DNA from: Moritella sp. F3
GTDB lineage: Bacteria; Pseudomonadota; Gammaproteobacteria; Enterobacterales; Moritellaceae
Assembly (NCBI RefSeq): GCF_015082335.1
Contig: NZ_BLRL01000015.1
Coordinates: 1-64,000, forward strand
Direction: 5' to 3'
DNA length: 64,000 nt
Below, piece by piece: positions 16,384 through 23,679 of this stretch. Below the pieces are notes generated by a model that was not told the origin of the DNA, did no database searches, and saw nothing but the letters and a program-made list of their open reading frames with translations. The position numbers were made by a program, and so were the translations under genes. How positions within the stretch are numbered: position 1 is the stretch's first letter; each line of letters opens with the position of its first letter.

Positions 16384-17118
16384 ATGAGTTTTTCAGATAA
16401 GACAGTACTTGTTACAGGCGCAAGCCGTGGTATTGGCCGTGCAATCGCGGAACATTTTGCTAAATTAGGTGCCAAAGTAATCGGTACTGCAACATCTGCG
16501 CAAGGTGCTGAACGCATTGGCGCATATTTAGGTGATGCAGGTTTTGGCTTAGAACTTAACGTGACAAGCCAAGATTCAGTTGATGCACTTTATGCAGAGA
16601 TCAAAACGCAAGTTGGTCACATCGATATTCTAGTGAATAACGCTGGTATTACAGCAGATAACATCTTCTTACGCATGAAAGAAGATGAATGGTGTAATGT
16701 TATCGATACTAACTTGACCTCATTATACCGTTTATGTAAGCCTTGCTTACGTGGCATGATGAAGCAACGCCATGGCCGTATTATTAATATTGGTTCTGTT
16801 GTTGGTACAACTGGTAATGGTGGCCAAGCGAACTATGCAGCGGCTAAATCAGGCTTATTAGGTTTTACTAAGTCGCTTGCAAGTGAAGTCGCGTCTCGCG
16901 GTATCACTGTTAATGCAGTTGCACCTGGTTTTATTGAAACAGATATGACAGCTGAATTAACAGAAGAACAAAAACAAACAATTTTAGCTCAAGTACCAAC
17001 CAGTCGTCTTGGTAGTACTACTGAGATAGCTGAAACAGTTGGATTTTTAGCATCTGATGGTGCAAGCTATATTACGGGTGAAACCATCCATGTAAATGGC
17101 GGCATGTACATGGCTTAG
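16384..17118 (+). CDS. fabG: 3-oxoacyl-ACP reductase FabG
   Basis: NADPH-dependent reduction of beta-ketoacyl-ACP in type II fatty-acid synthesis. At 244 residues it is a classical short-chain dehydrogenase: cofactor motif TGASRGIGRA, NNAGIT, and the Ser-Tyr-Lys set in GSVVGTTGNGGQANYAAAKSG. The C-terminal GETIHVNGGMYMA is the FabG signature. It lies between fabD and acpP as in E. coli. Confidence 0.97.
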   Translation: MSFSDKTVLVTGASRGIGRAIAEHFAKLGAKVIGTATSAQGAERIGAYLGDAGFGLELNVTSQDSVDALYAEIKTQVGHIDILVNNAGITADNIFLRMKEDEWCNVIDTNLTSLYRLCKPCLRGMMKQRHGRIINIGSVVGTTGNGGQANYAAAKSGLLGFTKSLASEVASRGITVNAVAPGFIETDMTAELTEEQKQTILAQVPTSRLGSTTEIAETVGFLASDGASYITGETIHVNGGMYMA

Positions 17119-17191
17119 CCATTTATATTTGATTTTGTTTGTAAATTTGCGATCTTTTTCACCAATCGTGGTTTGACCACCGAGTAAAGGC

Positions 17192-17219
17192 TTGCAAGTT
17201 TATGAGTAATCAATAAACT
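17192..17219 (+). promoter_or_regulatory. Possible acpP promoter
   Basis: TTGCAA and TAAACT spaced by 16 bases, about 41 bases before the acpP start and downstream of fabG. acpP commonly has its own strong promoter; this is a sequence guess only. Confidence 0.35.
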
Positions 17220-17259
17220 ACTAATCAAAGCATTATATATTTTTCAAAGGAAAGTAAAA

Positions 17260-17496
17260 ATGAGTAACTTCGAAGAACGCGTAAAAAAAATCATTATCGA
17301 ACAACTTGGTGTTAAAGAAGAAGAAGTTAAAAACGAAGCTTCTTTTGTTGATGACCTAGGTGCAGATTCTCTAGATACAGTTGAACTTGTTATGGCTCTA
17401 GAAGAAGAATTCGATACTGATATCCCTGATGATGAAGCAGAGAAAATCACTACTGTTCAAGCTGCAATCGACTACGTTGTTTCTAGCGCTGAATAA
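17260..17496 (+). CDS. acpP: Acyl carrier protein
   Basis: Small acidic carrier of acyl chains in fatty-acid and lipid synthesis. At 78 residues it has the normal length. The phosphopantetheine attachment site is Ser in GADSLDTVEL, about residue 37. A strong ribosome-binding site (AAAGGAAAG) precedes the ATG. It is followed by a perfect palindrome and then a strong terminator that separates most acpP transcripts from fabF. Confidence 0.98.
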   Translation: MSNFEERVKKIIIEQLGVKEEEVKNEASFVDDLGADSLDTVELVMALEEEFDTDIPDDEAEKITTVQAAIDYVVSSAE

Positions 17497-17532
17497 TTCA
17501 GCTGATTAGTTCTCTCTGAGAAAGAATCAATT

Positions 17533-17555
17533 AAAATGATTATCATAATCATTTT
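17533..17555. promoter_or_regulatory. 23-bp perfect palindrome resembling a Fur box
   Basis: AAAATGATTA / TAATCATTTT with a TCA centre. Its core TGATTAT-C-ATAATCA matches the 7-1-7 Fur consensus TGATAAT-N-ATTATCA at 12 of the 14 arm positions. It lies 36 bases past acpP and just before the acpP terminator, where it could also be a simple RNA hairpin. Confidence 0.4.
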
Positions 17556-17564
17556 ATAAATGTT

Positions 17565-17592
17565 AAAGCGGTCGCAAGACCGCTTTTTTTTT
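17565..17592 (+). terminator. Rho-independent terminator between acpP and fabF
   Basis: Stem AAAGCGGTC / GACCGCTTT with a GCAA tetraloop followed by nine T residues. Its strength suggests that fabF is expressed by read-through or by its own promoter. Confidence 0.93.
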
Positions 17593-17612
17593 GCCTATTT
17601 TGGAGAACAAGT

Positions 17613-18860
17613 GTGGCTAATAATAGAAGAGTTGTAATTACAGGATTAGGAATTGTTTCACCGGTTGGCAACACAGTTGCAGCAGCATGGGAATCAATTA
17701 AATCTGGTATCAGCGGCATTGAAAATATTGAGCACTTTGATACCACTAATTTTTCCACAAAGTTTGCTGGCTTAGTTAATGACTTTGACGCAGAATCTGT
17801 AGGAATCAACCGCAAAGACTGCCGTAAAATGGATTTATTCATTCAGTATGGTATTGCAGCCGCAGAGCAAGCGTTAACAGACTCTGGTTTAGAAATCACT
17901 GAACAGAATGCAACACGTATTGGTACAGCTATCGGCTCTGGTATCGGTGGTTTAGGTCTTATCGAACAAAACGTACATAGTTTTGTCAAAGGTGGCGCGC
18001 GTAAAGTCAGCCCGTTCTTTGTACCATCAACAATTGTTAATATGATTGCTGGCCACGTCTCTATTCGAAATAATCTCAAAGGCCCAAATATTGCCATTGC
18101 GACAGCATGTACTTCTGGTACGCACTGTATTGGCCAATCTGCGCGTATGATCGCATATGGTGATGCAGATGTGATGGTTGCCGGTGGTGCTGAAAAAGCC
18201 TCTACTGAAATGGGAATGGCTGGTTTTGGTTCCGCTAAAGCGCTTTCAACTCGCAATGACGATCCACAGAAAGCAAGTCGACCTTGGGACAAAGACCGCG
18301 ATGGTTTTGTACTGGGTGATGGCGCTGGTATATTAGTGATGGAAGAATATGAGCACGCCGTTGCTCGTGGCGCAACTATCTATGCTGAATTAGCTGGTTT
18401 TGGTATGAGTGGTGATGCATTTCACATGACGTCACCGCCTGAAGATGGTGCAGGCGCTGCATTATCAATGAGTAATGCGATTGCTGATGCGGGTATTACT
18501 GCAGATAAAGTAGGCTATGTGAATGCCCATGGCACATCAACACCTGCAGGTGATAAAGCTGAAACCGCTGCTGTGAAATCTGTATTTGGTGAGCACGCTT
18601 ATACACTTGCTGTTAGCTCAACAAAATCAATGACCGGTCATCTATTAGGTGCTGCTGGTGCAATTGAAGCTATCTTTACGATTCTAGCATTGAAAGATCA
18701 AGTATTACCGCCAACAATTAACTTGGAAAACCCGAGCGAAGGTTGTGATCTTGATTATGTAACTGATGGTGCTCGCGCTGTGAATATGGAATATGCACTA
18801 TCCAATTCATTTGGTTTTGGCGGTACTAACGGTTCTCTGCTATTTAAAAAAGCGGACTAA
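17613..18860 (+). CDS. fabF: 3-oxoacyl-ACP synthase II FabF
   Basis: Condensing enzyme that elongates acyl-ACP with malonyl-ACP; in E. coli it also tunes unsaturated chain length with temperature. At 415 residues it is full length, starting from a GTG with ribosome-binding site TGGAG. The Cys-His-His triad is visible in TACTSGTH, NAHGTSTPAGD and SMTGHLLGAAGA, and GFGGTNGSLLF closes the fold. With fabH missing nearby, FabF or another synthase may share the start of fatty-acid synthesis, which is inference. mltG follows after 177 bases; pabC, usual at this point, is not here. Confidence 0.96.
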   Translation: MANNRRVVITGLGIVSPVGNTVAAAWESIKSGISGIENIEHFDTTNFSTKFAGLVNDFDAESVGINRKDCRKMDLFIQYGIAAAEQALTDSGLEITEQNATRIGTAIGSGIGGLGLIEQNVHSFVKGGARKVSPFFVPSTIVNMIAGHVSIRNNLKGPNIAIATACTSGTHCIGQSARMIAYGDADVMVAGGAEKASTEMGMAGFGSAKALSTRNDDPQKASRPWDKDRDGFVLGDGAGILVMEEYEHAVARGATIYAELAGFGMSGDAFHMTSPPEDGAGAALSMSNAIADAGITADKVGYVNAHGTSTPAGDKAETAAVKSVFGEHAYTLAVSSTKSMTGHLLGAAGAIEAIFTILALKDQVLPPTINLENPSEGCDLDYVTDGARAVNMEYALSNSFGFGGTNGSLLFKKAD

Positions 18861-18945
18861 AATACCAAAGAGATAACGTAGGGAACTTTATTTTTTATTT
18901 TGCGATGGCTAACGTGAAAAATAAATGTTTTTTGCTATTTGATAT

Positions 18946-18981
18946 ATACATGTAAGGTGATTAAACACACCTTACATGTAT
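18946..18981. promoter_or_regulatory. 14-bp perfect inverted repeat between fabF and mltG
   Basis: ATACATGTAAGGTG / CACCTTACATGTAT with an 8-base spacer, 56 bases ahead of the mltG start. A TTTTT run follows 7 bases later, so it may end the fabF transcript. It could instead be an operator for the mltG-tmk-holB-tatD unit. Confidence 0.5.
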
Positions 18982-19037
18982 CAAACAATTTTTCATTGGT
19001 GTAAAATGTGCGTTGAATTTAATTTACGCATCGAGCT

Positions 19038-20036
19038 ATGAAAAAAATAATTACTGCTGTTTCCTTATTGTTTACCATTCTACTTATTGCATGCGTACTT
19101 TTTTATTCACGCTATCAATCCTTTATTTCTGTTGATCGTGTTCAATCCGATCATATTTTAACTGTTGCTTCAGGTGACACTGCCCAATCAATTGCTAACA
19201 GCATGATTGCAGTACCAGATATGGAATCTAAAGTATTCTTACGTTTATTTTTCAAGCAAAATCCAAGTATCACCAATATCAAGCTTGGCTCTTATAAAGT
19301 CACAGCAGGCTGGGACTTTAAAACATTATTCGAACACCTTGTTTCTGGTGATGAATTTCAGCATAAGATCACCTTTATCGAAGGTTCTACGTTTAAAGAG
19401 TGGCGTCAGCAATTATCGCAGGCTAAGGGTATTATTGATGATACCGCGGGTTTATCTGAACCAGAGATAGCCCAGCTATTAAACATCGATAATCCAAAAC
19501 TCGAAGGACTGATGCTTCCTGAAACTTATTTCTATCCTGAAGGTACCCTAGTTTCAGCCTTGTACCGAAAGTCACACAAAAAGCTACAAGCTTATTTAGA
19601 CGCAGCATGGCAATCAAGAGACAAAAACTTACCACTTAAGAATGCTTATGAAGCATTGATCCTTGCCTCTATTATTGAAAAAGAAACGGGTTTAGAAAGT
19701 GAAAGAACGACAGTCGGTTCTGTGTTTATCAACCGTTTGAATAAGCGTATGCGCCTGCAAACAGACCCAACGGTTATTTATGGAATGGGGGATGATTATA
19801 AAGGCAATATTCGCCGTAAACATCTACGTCAAAAAACGGCTTACAACACCTACGTGATTAAGCGATTGCCACCAACACCGATAGCAATGGTCGGTAAAAC
19901 ATCGATTGATGCGGCATTACACCCAGCAACAACAAATTATTTGTACTTTGTTGCCAGCGGTGATGGCGGGCACTATTTTTCCAAGAATTTAAAAGAACAC
20001 AATCGTGCTGTTCGTAAATACATTTTAAAGAAATAA
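19038..20036 (+). CDS. mltG: Endolytic murein transglycosylase MltG (YceG)
   Basis: Cuts nascent peptidoglycan strands in the periplasm and is thought to set glycan chain length. At 332 residues it matches the family. One N-terminal membrane anchor (about 3-25) is followed by a LysM-like region (DHILTVASGDTAQSIANSM) and the catalytic YceG domain with ASIIEKETG, whose Glu is the active site, then RLQTDPTVIYG and PTPIAMVGKTSIDAALHP. It heads the mltG-tmk-holB-tatD cluster with gaps of only a few bases. Confidence 0.95.
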   Translation: MKKIITAVSLLFTILLIACVLFYSRYQSFISVDRVQSDHILTVASGDTAQSIANSMIAVPDMESKVFLRLFFKQNPSITNIKLGSYKVTAGWDFKTLFEHLVSGDEFQHKITFIEGSTFKEWRQQLSQAKGIIDDTAGLSEPEIAQLLNIDNPKLEGLMLPETYFYPEGTLVSALYRKSHKKLQAYLDAAWQSRDKNLPLKNAYEALILASIIEKETGLESERTTVGSVFINRLNKRMRLQTDPTVIYGMGDDYKGNIRRKHLRQKTAYNTYVIKRLPPTPIAMVGKTSIDAALHPATTNYLYFVASGDGGHYFSKNLKEHNRAVRKYILKK

Positions 20037-20052
20037 ATTGAAGAGAGTCATT

Positions 20053-20697
20053 GTGCAAGCAAAATTTTTAGTAATCGAAGGCCTTGAAGGCGCAGGTAAA
20101 AGTACCGCAGTTAGCACTGTTATTGGTTGGCTTGCAGAGCAGGGGATCAGTGATGTGATCACGACTCGTGAACCTGGCGGCACAAAATTGGCCGAGAAGA
20201 TGCGTGCCATAGTTAAAGACGTAGATACCGAAGAACCTTTGACTGAATCTGCTGAGTTAATGTTAATGTATGCAGCACGCGCTCAATTAGTGGAAAATGT
20301 TATTAAACCTGCACTAGCAAAAGGCCAGTGGGTAGTCGGCGACCGCCACGATCTGTCTTCTATTGCTTATCAAGGCGGTGGTCGCGGTTTTGACATTAGT
20401 GTATTGAATACGTTACGCCAAGTAGCTATTGGTGATTTTAAGCCTGATGTGACGTTATTATTAGATATCGATCCTGCTATTGGTTTGCAGCGTGCAAAAG
20501 TACGTGGCGAGTTAGATCGTATTGAATTAGAGCAATTGTCTTTCTTCCAACGTATTGGTGCTAAATATAACGAACTTGCAGCAGCAGATGACACTATTTA
20601 TAGCGTTGATGCTGGCCAGGATATTGATAATGTTCAATTGCAGATCCGTGATGTACTTGCTGCAAACGTTGTTTTCCATAACAGAAATGTTGATTAA
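20053..20697 (+). CDS. tmk: Thymidylate kinase
   Basis: Phosphorylates dTMP to dTDP for DNA synthesis. P-loop GLEGAGKST, the DR motif DRHDLSSIAYQGGGRG and a lid segment are present. I prefer the GTG at 20053, preceded by AAGAGAG at a proper distance, over an in-frame TTG at 20038 that would directly abut the mltG stop; the protein then starts MQAKFLVIEGLEG, like its relatives. It is 214 residues and is followed by holB after 4 bases. Confidence 0.95.
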   Translation: MQAKFLVIEGLEGAGKSTAVSTVIGWLAEQGISDVITTREPGGTKLAEKMRAIVKDVDTEEPLTESAELMLMYAARAQLVENVIKPALAKGQWVVGDRHDLSSIAYQGGGRGFDISVLNTLRQVAIGDFKPDVTLLLDIDPAIGLQRAKVRGELDRIELEQLSFFQRIGAKYNELAAADDTIYSVDAGQDIDNVQLQIRDVLAANVVFHNRNVD

Positions 20698-20701
20698 TTA
20701 G

Positions 20702-21673
20702 ATGTTATATCCTTGGTTATTACCACATTGGGAAAAACAGCAAGCGCAAATGACTGCGGGTCGTTTGCATCATGCTCTGTTTGTTACTAGCCCGAACGGT
20801 ATGGGTAAACTGTCTTACGCACAAACGCTTTCCCAAACATTACTTTGTAAAGAACCTATCGGTTGGGAACCTTGTCACCATTGCCACCCTTGTCAGTTGT
20901 TCGAGACCAGTGTGCATCCTGATTATTACTTGGTTGCCACAGAGCCGGGTAAAGTGATTGGCGTTGATCAAATACGAAATATAAGTCAGAAGTTAAATGA
21001 GCACTCACAGCTTGGCGGCAATAAAGTGGTGATCATCGAGCATGCTGAAAGCTTTAATCTTGCGTCAGCAAATGCCTTGCTAAAAACCTTAGAAGAGCCA
21101 AGTGATGGCAGTTATATCATTTTGCTTGCTGAGAATAAGTCTCAGGTGTTGCCAACCATTTACAGTCGGTGTCAGAAATTACATCTGCCTGCACCAGCTG
21201 AGCAAGATACATTAACTTGGCTGCAACAGCAGTTCCCGATTGAAAGTCCCACGTTGACTTCGATCCGGATTAATCATGGTGCACCTTTACACGCGTTAAG
21301 TTATTTAAACAACGGCGATGATGATTTACGTAAAGATATATTTTCTAATATCACCTTGTTAACGCAACAGCCAGCGGCTATTACACGTTTATGTGAAATT
21401 ATTTCAGACCGAACATTAGAAAAATTATCTTGGTTACAATTTATTTTATTGGATTTACAGAAAGTGGCTCGAGGAGTGAGTATTGATTACATTGTTAATA
21501 CTGACCAACTAGAATGGTTAACTCATTTTTCAACTCAGTTATCACAAGATAAAATTACTCAACTACAATCAGAATTAACAGATCTTCGTCAGTTGTTATT
21601 GCAAAATAATAATTTAACTGCTGAAACATTAGTGCTGTCCTTTTTGATTAAACTTAAAAGATTTATAAATTAA
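20702..21673 (+). CDS. holB: DNA polymerase III delta-prime subunit
   Basis: Clamp-loader subunit that helps place the beta clamp at primed sites. At 323 residues it is close to E. coli HolB. The AAA+ fold begins with SPNGMGKLSYA in place of a perfect P-loop, and is followed by a four-cysteine zinc module (C..CHHCHPC), the LLKTLEEP segment and the SRC arginine-finger motif (YSRCQKLHLP). It lies between tmk and tatD as in E. coli, with 4- and 1-base gaps. Confidence 0.95.
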   Translation: MLYPWLLPHWEKQQAQMTAGRLHHALFVTSPNGMGKLSYAQTLSQTLLCKEPIGWEPCHHCHPCQLFETSVHPDYYLVATEPGKVIGVDQIRNISQKLNEHSQLGGNKVVIIEHAESFNLASANALLKTLEEPSDGSYIILLAENKSQVLPTIYSRCQKLHLPAPAEQDTLTWLQQQFPIESPTLTSIRINHGAPLHALSYLNNGDDDLRKDIFSNITLLTQQPAAITRLCEIISDRTLEKLSWLQFILLDLQKVARGVSIDYIVNTDQLEWLTHFSTQLSQDKITQLQSELTDLRQLLLQNNNLTAETLVLSFLIKLKRFIN

Positions 21674-21674
21674 T

Positions 21675-22448
21675 ATGCTAGTAGATTCTCATTGCCATTT
21701 AGATGGTCTAAATTACGATACCATTCATACCGATCTTGCGGATGTTGTTAACAAAGCAACAGAGCGCGGTGTTTCACATTTATTAAGTGTGTCAGTCACA
21801 TTACCGCGCTTTAAAACCATGATCGAATTGATTACTGATTTTGATAATATCCATGCATCTTGTGGTGTACATCCACTGAACCTTGAAGATGAATACGAAA
21901 AGTCGGAATTATTAGCACTAGCAAGTAATGACAAGGTTGTGGCGATCGGTGAAACGGGTTTAGATTACTTCTATTCACCTGAAAACAAAGATATCCAACA
22001 AGCATCATTCCGTAATCATATTCAAGTAGCGATTGAATTGAAAAAACCACTGATTATCCATACCCGTGGTGCTGTTGATGACACTATCCGCATCTTAAAA
22101 GAAGAGGGTGCAGAAAAAATTGGTGGTGTTATCCATTGTTTCACTGAATCTGACGCGATGGCAGCAGCTGTATTGGAAATGGGCTTCTATATTTCAATAT
22201 CAGGTATTGTGACGTTTAAATCAGCAAAAGATTTACAGGCAGTGGTAAAAACAATTCCAGCGGATCGATTACTCGTTGAAACTGACTCTCCGTACCTCGC
22301 GCCGGTACCATACCGTGGTAAAGAGAACCAACCTGCGTATGTACGCGCTGTCGCCGAGTTTGTTGCTGACCTGCGTGGTGTAAGCTTTGCTGAACTAGCA
22401 GAAACAACAACAGAGAACTACTTTAAGCTGTTTAACGCTAAAAAGTAA
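21675..22448 (+). CDS. ycfH: TatD-family metal-dependent hydrolase (YcfH type)
   Basis: Cytoplasmic metal-dependent nuclease/hydrolase of the amidohydrolase superfamily. At 257 residues it is full length. Metal-ligand motifs are complete: DSHCHLDGL, GETGLDYF, IIHTRGA, IHCFTES and ETDSPYLAP. It overlaps the end of the tmk-holB transcript with a single-base gap, as does ycfH in E. coli. The physiological substrate is not fixed by sequence. Confidence 0.94.
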   Translation: MLVDSHCHLDGLNYDTIHTDLADVVNKATERGVSHLLSVSVTLPRFKTMIELITDFDNIHASCGVHPLNLEDEYEKSELLALASNDKVVAIGETGLDYFYSPENKDIQQASFRNHIQVAIELKKPLIIHTRGAVDDTIRILKEEGAEKIGGVIHCFTESDAMAAAVLEMGFYISISGIVTFKSAKDLQAVVKTIPADRLLVETDSPYLAPVPYRGKENQPAYVRAVAEFVADLRGVSFAELAETTTENYFKLFNAKK

Positions 22449-22523
22449 TTTCGACTTGATATTGAAACCATGCTCAAATCTTGAAGAAGATGTTGAGTGT
22501 GGTATTATCTGCGCAAATTATCA

Positions 22524-22566
22524 GTACAATGTTGATCAATGACCTGTACAACGTTGATAAATTACC
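22524..22566. repeat. Two 21-bp direct repeats with 22-bp period
   Basis: GTACAATGTTGAT and GTACAACGTTGAT begin two 21-bp units that match at 18 of 21 positions and are separated by one base, so their period equals about two helical turns. They lie 59 bases ahead of the next gene, followed by an imperfect hairpin (TCGATA..TATCGA, 22576-22601). A tandem regulator site is plausible. Confidence 0.45.
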
Positions 22567-22624
22567 AGTAAGGCCTCGATATTCGTCTGACGAGTTATCG
22601 AATTAATCATTATTTGGAGGCATT

Positions 22625-22876
22625 TTGGCCCATCTAGTTACCTATACGTATAAAAAACAAGATAAGAAAATTCCATTTTCATATAGACAGTTCCACCATA
22701 TCTATGAAGCGGCAGCTGCAGAAGAAGGCATCGACCTAACGCAATATTTGATAATGGAAAAACAAGTTGAAGATGTATCGAAAGGTACGAAAGCCGTAAG
22801 AGAGTTCCGTAAAAATCATTTTACTAAACTAGGCTTTACTAACGTATGGTTTATTAAAGACGGTATTGAAGAATAA
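22625..22876 (+). CDS. Small conserved protein, DUF2960-like
   Basis: An 83-residue protein read from a TTG, with ribosome-binding site TGGAGG placed 5 bases upstream, which decides the start. It begins MAHLVTYTYKKQDKKIPF and is charged, mixed alpha/beta in character, with no membrane segment or signal peptide. I recall similar short proteins in Vibrio and Shewanella under DUF2960; that match is from memory. No function is known. It is a stand-alone gene with structured DNA upstream. Confidence 0.7.
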   Translation: MAHLVTYTYKKQDKKIPFSYRQFHHIYEAAAAEEGIDLTQYLIMEKQVEDVSKGTKAVREFRKNHFTKLGFTNVWFIKDGIEE

Positions 22877-23081
22877 CGAATAAATGATAACTTTGTGGTC
22901 AACGGATTTGGCCACAGCATTCTATCTACTTATCAATCCAAGCCATTGCACATCCTTATTTTTAACAAACACGTTATGTTGTGATCTAACTCGACATTCA
23001 TGCCTCTAAAGAACACTTACCCTTGAGAAAGACAAATAGTGCGAGTGTATTCGCTGCTTAAACGTGCTAAATAAAGATTAT

Positions 23082-23118
23082 AAAAAAGGCCACATCACTG
23101 ATTTAGTGCTGTGGCCTT
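23082..23118 (-). terminator. Terminator after the DUF2062 gene
   Basis: Stem GGCCACAGCAC paired with GTGATGTGGCC around a short AT loop, followed on the minus strand by a T-run of six. It is placed 14 bases beyond the stop of the minus-strand gene. Confidence 0.85.
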
Positions 23119-23132
23119 CACATTTTTAATTA

Positions 23133-23651
23133 TTATTTTGTGCGTGACGTTTTACGTTTGTTCCATGCGTTGATTATCTTCCAACGCCATAGCCAGCGGA
23201 TACTAAAATAACCAAGAATGGAAAAGAATGTACCACAGACAAAGCAGCCCAGTAGAAATGCAGGACCATATAACGATATAGCCTGTATCAACCATTCCAT
23301 TGTTAATTCAAAGGAGAATGGATGCACAGGGACTTGTAATATCCACGCGCCTAAGACATAGGTGCCATAAAACATCGGTGGCATAGTCACAGGGTTAGAT
23401 AGCCATACAAGGGCGACAGAGAGCGGTAAGTTAACACGAAATAAAATTGCAAAACCAGCAGCTAACAACATCTGGAAAGGTACGGGTACAAAGGCCATAA
23501 ATAGACCAACAGCAAAAGCACCTGCAGCAGAACGGCGATTTAAGTGCCAAAGATTTGCATTGTGCAGTAAATCACCAAAGATTTTAAGATGCTTATGTTC
23601 TTTGATTGACTCAGGGTCTGGGAGATATTTTTTAATTAAATTCTTAGGCAT
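23133..23651 (-). CDS. DUF2062 inner-membrane protein
   Basis: A 172-residue protein with a conserved basic N-terminus (MPKNLIKKYLPDP), the DUF2062 signature HLNRRSAAGAFAVGLFMAF, PVPFQM, and LSNPVTMPPMFYGTYVLG. Three or four membrane segments are seen. I chose the ATG at 23651; a TTG at 23663 would add MIRI-. It is transcribed away from comEC with only 28 bases between starts. Function is unknown; similar proteins are common in marine gammaproteobacteria. Confidence 0.85.
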   Translation of the reverse strand: MPKNLIKKYLPDPESIKEHKHLKIFGDLLHNANLWHLNRRSAAGAFAVGLFMAFVPVPFQMLLAAGFAILFRVNLPLSVALVWLSNPVTMPPMFYGTYVLGAWILQVPVHPFSFELTMEWLIQAISLYGPAFLLGCFVCGTFFSILGYFSIRWLWRWKIINAWNKRKTSRTK

Positions 23652-23679
23652 AATTCTAATCAAATGTCAGGGGTGATGG

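Noticed and set aside
17843..18292. 149-residue open frame opposite fabF
   Set aside because: It is a shadow of a well-conserved gene, with no recognisable domain or ribosome-binding site.
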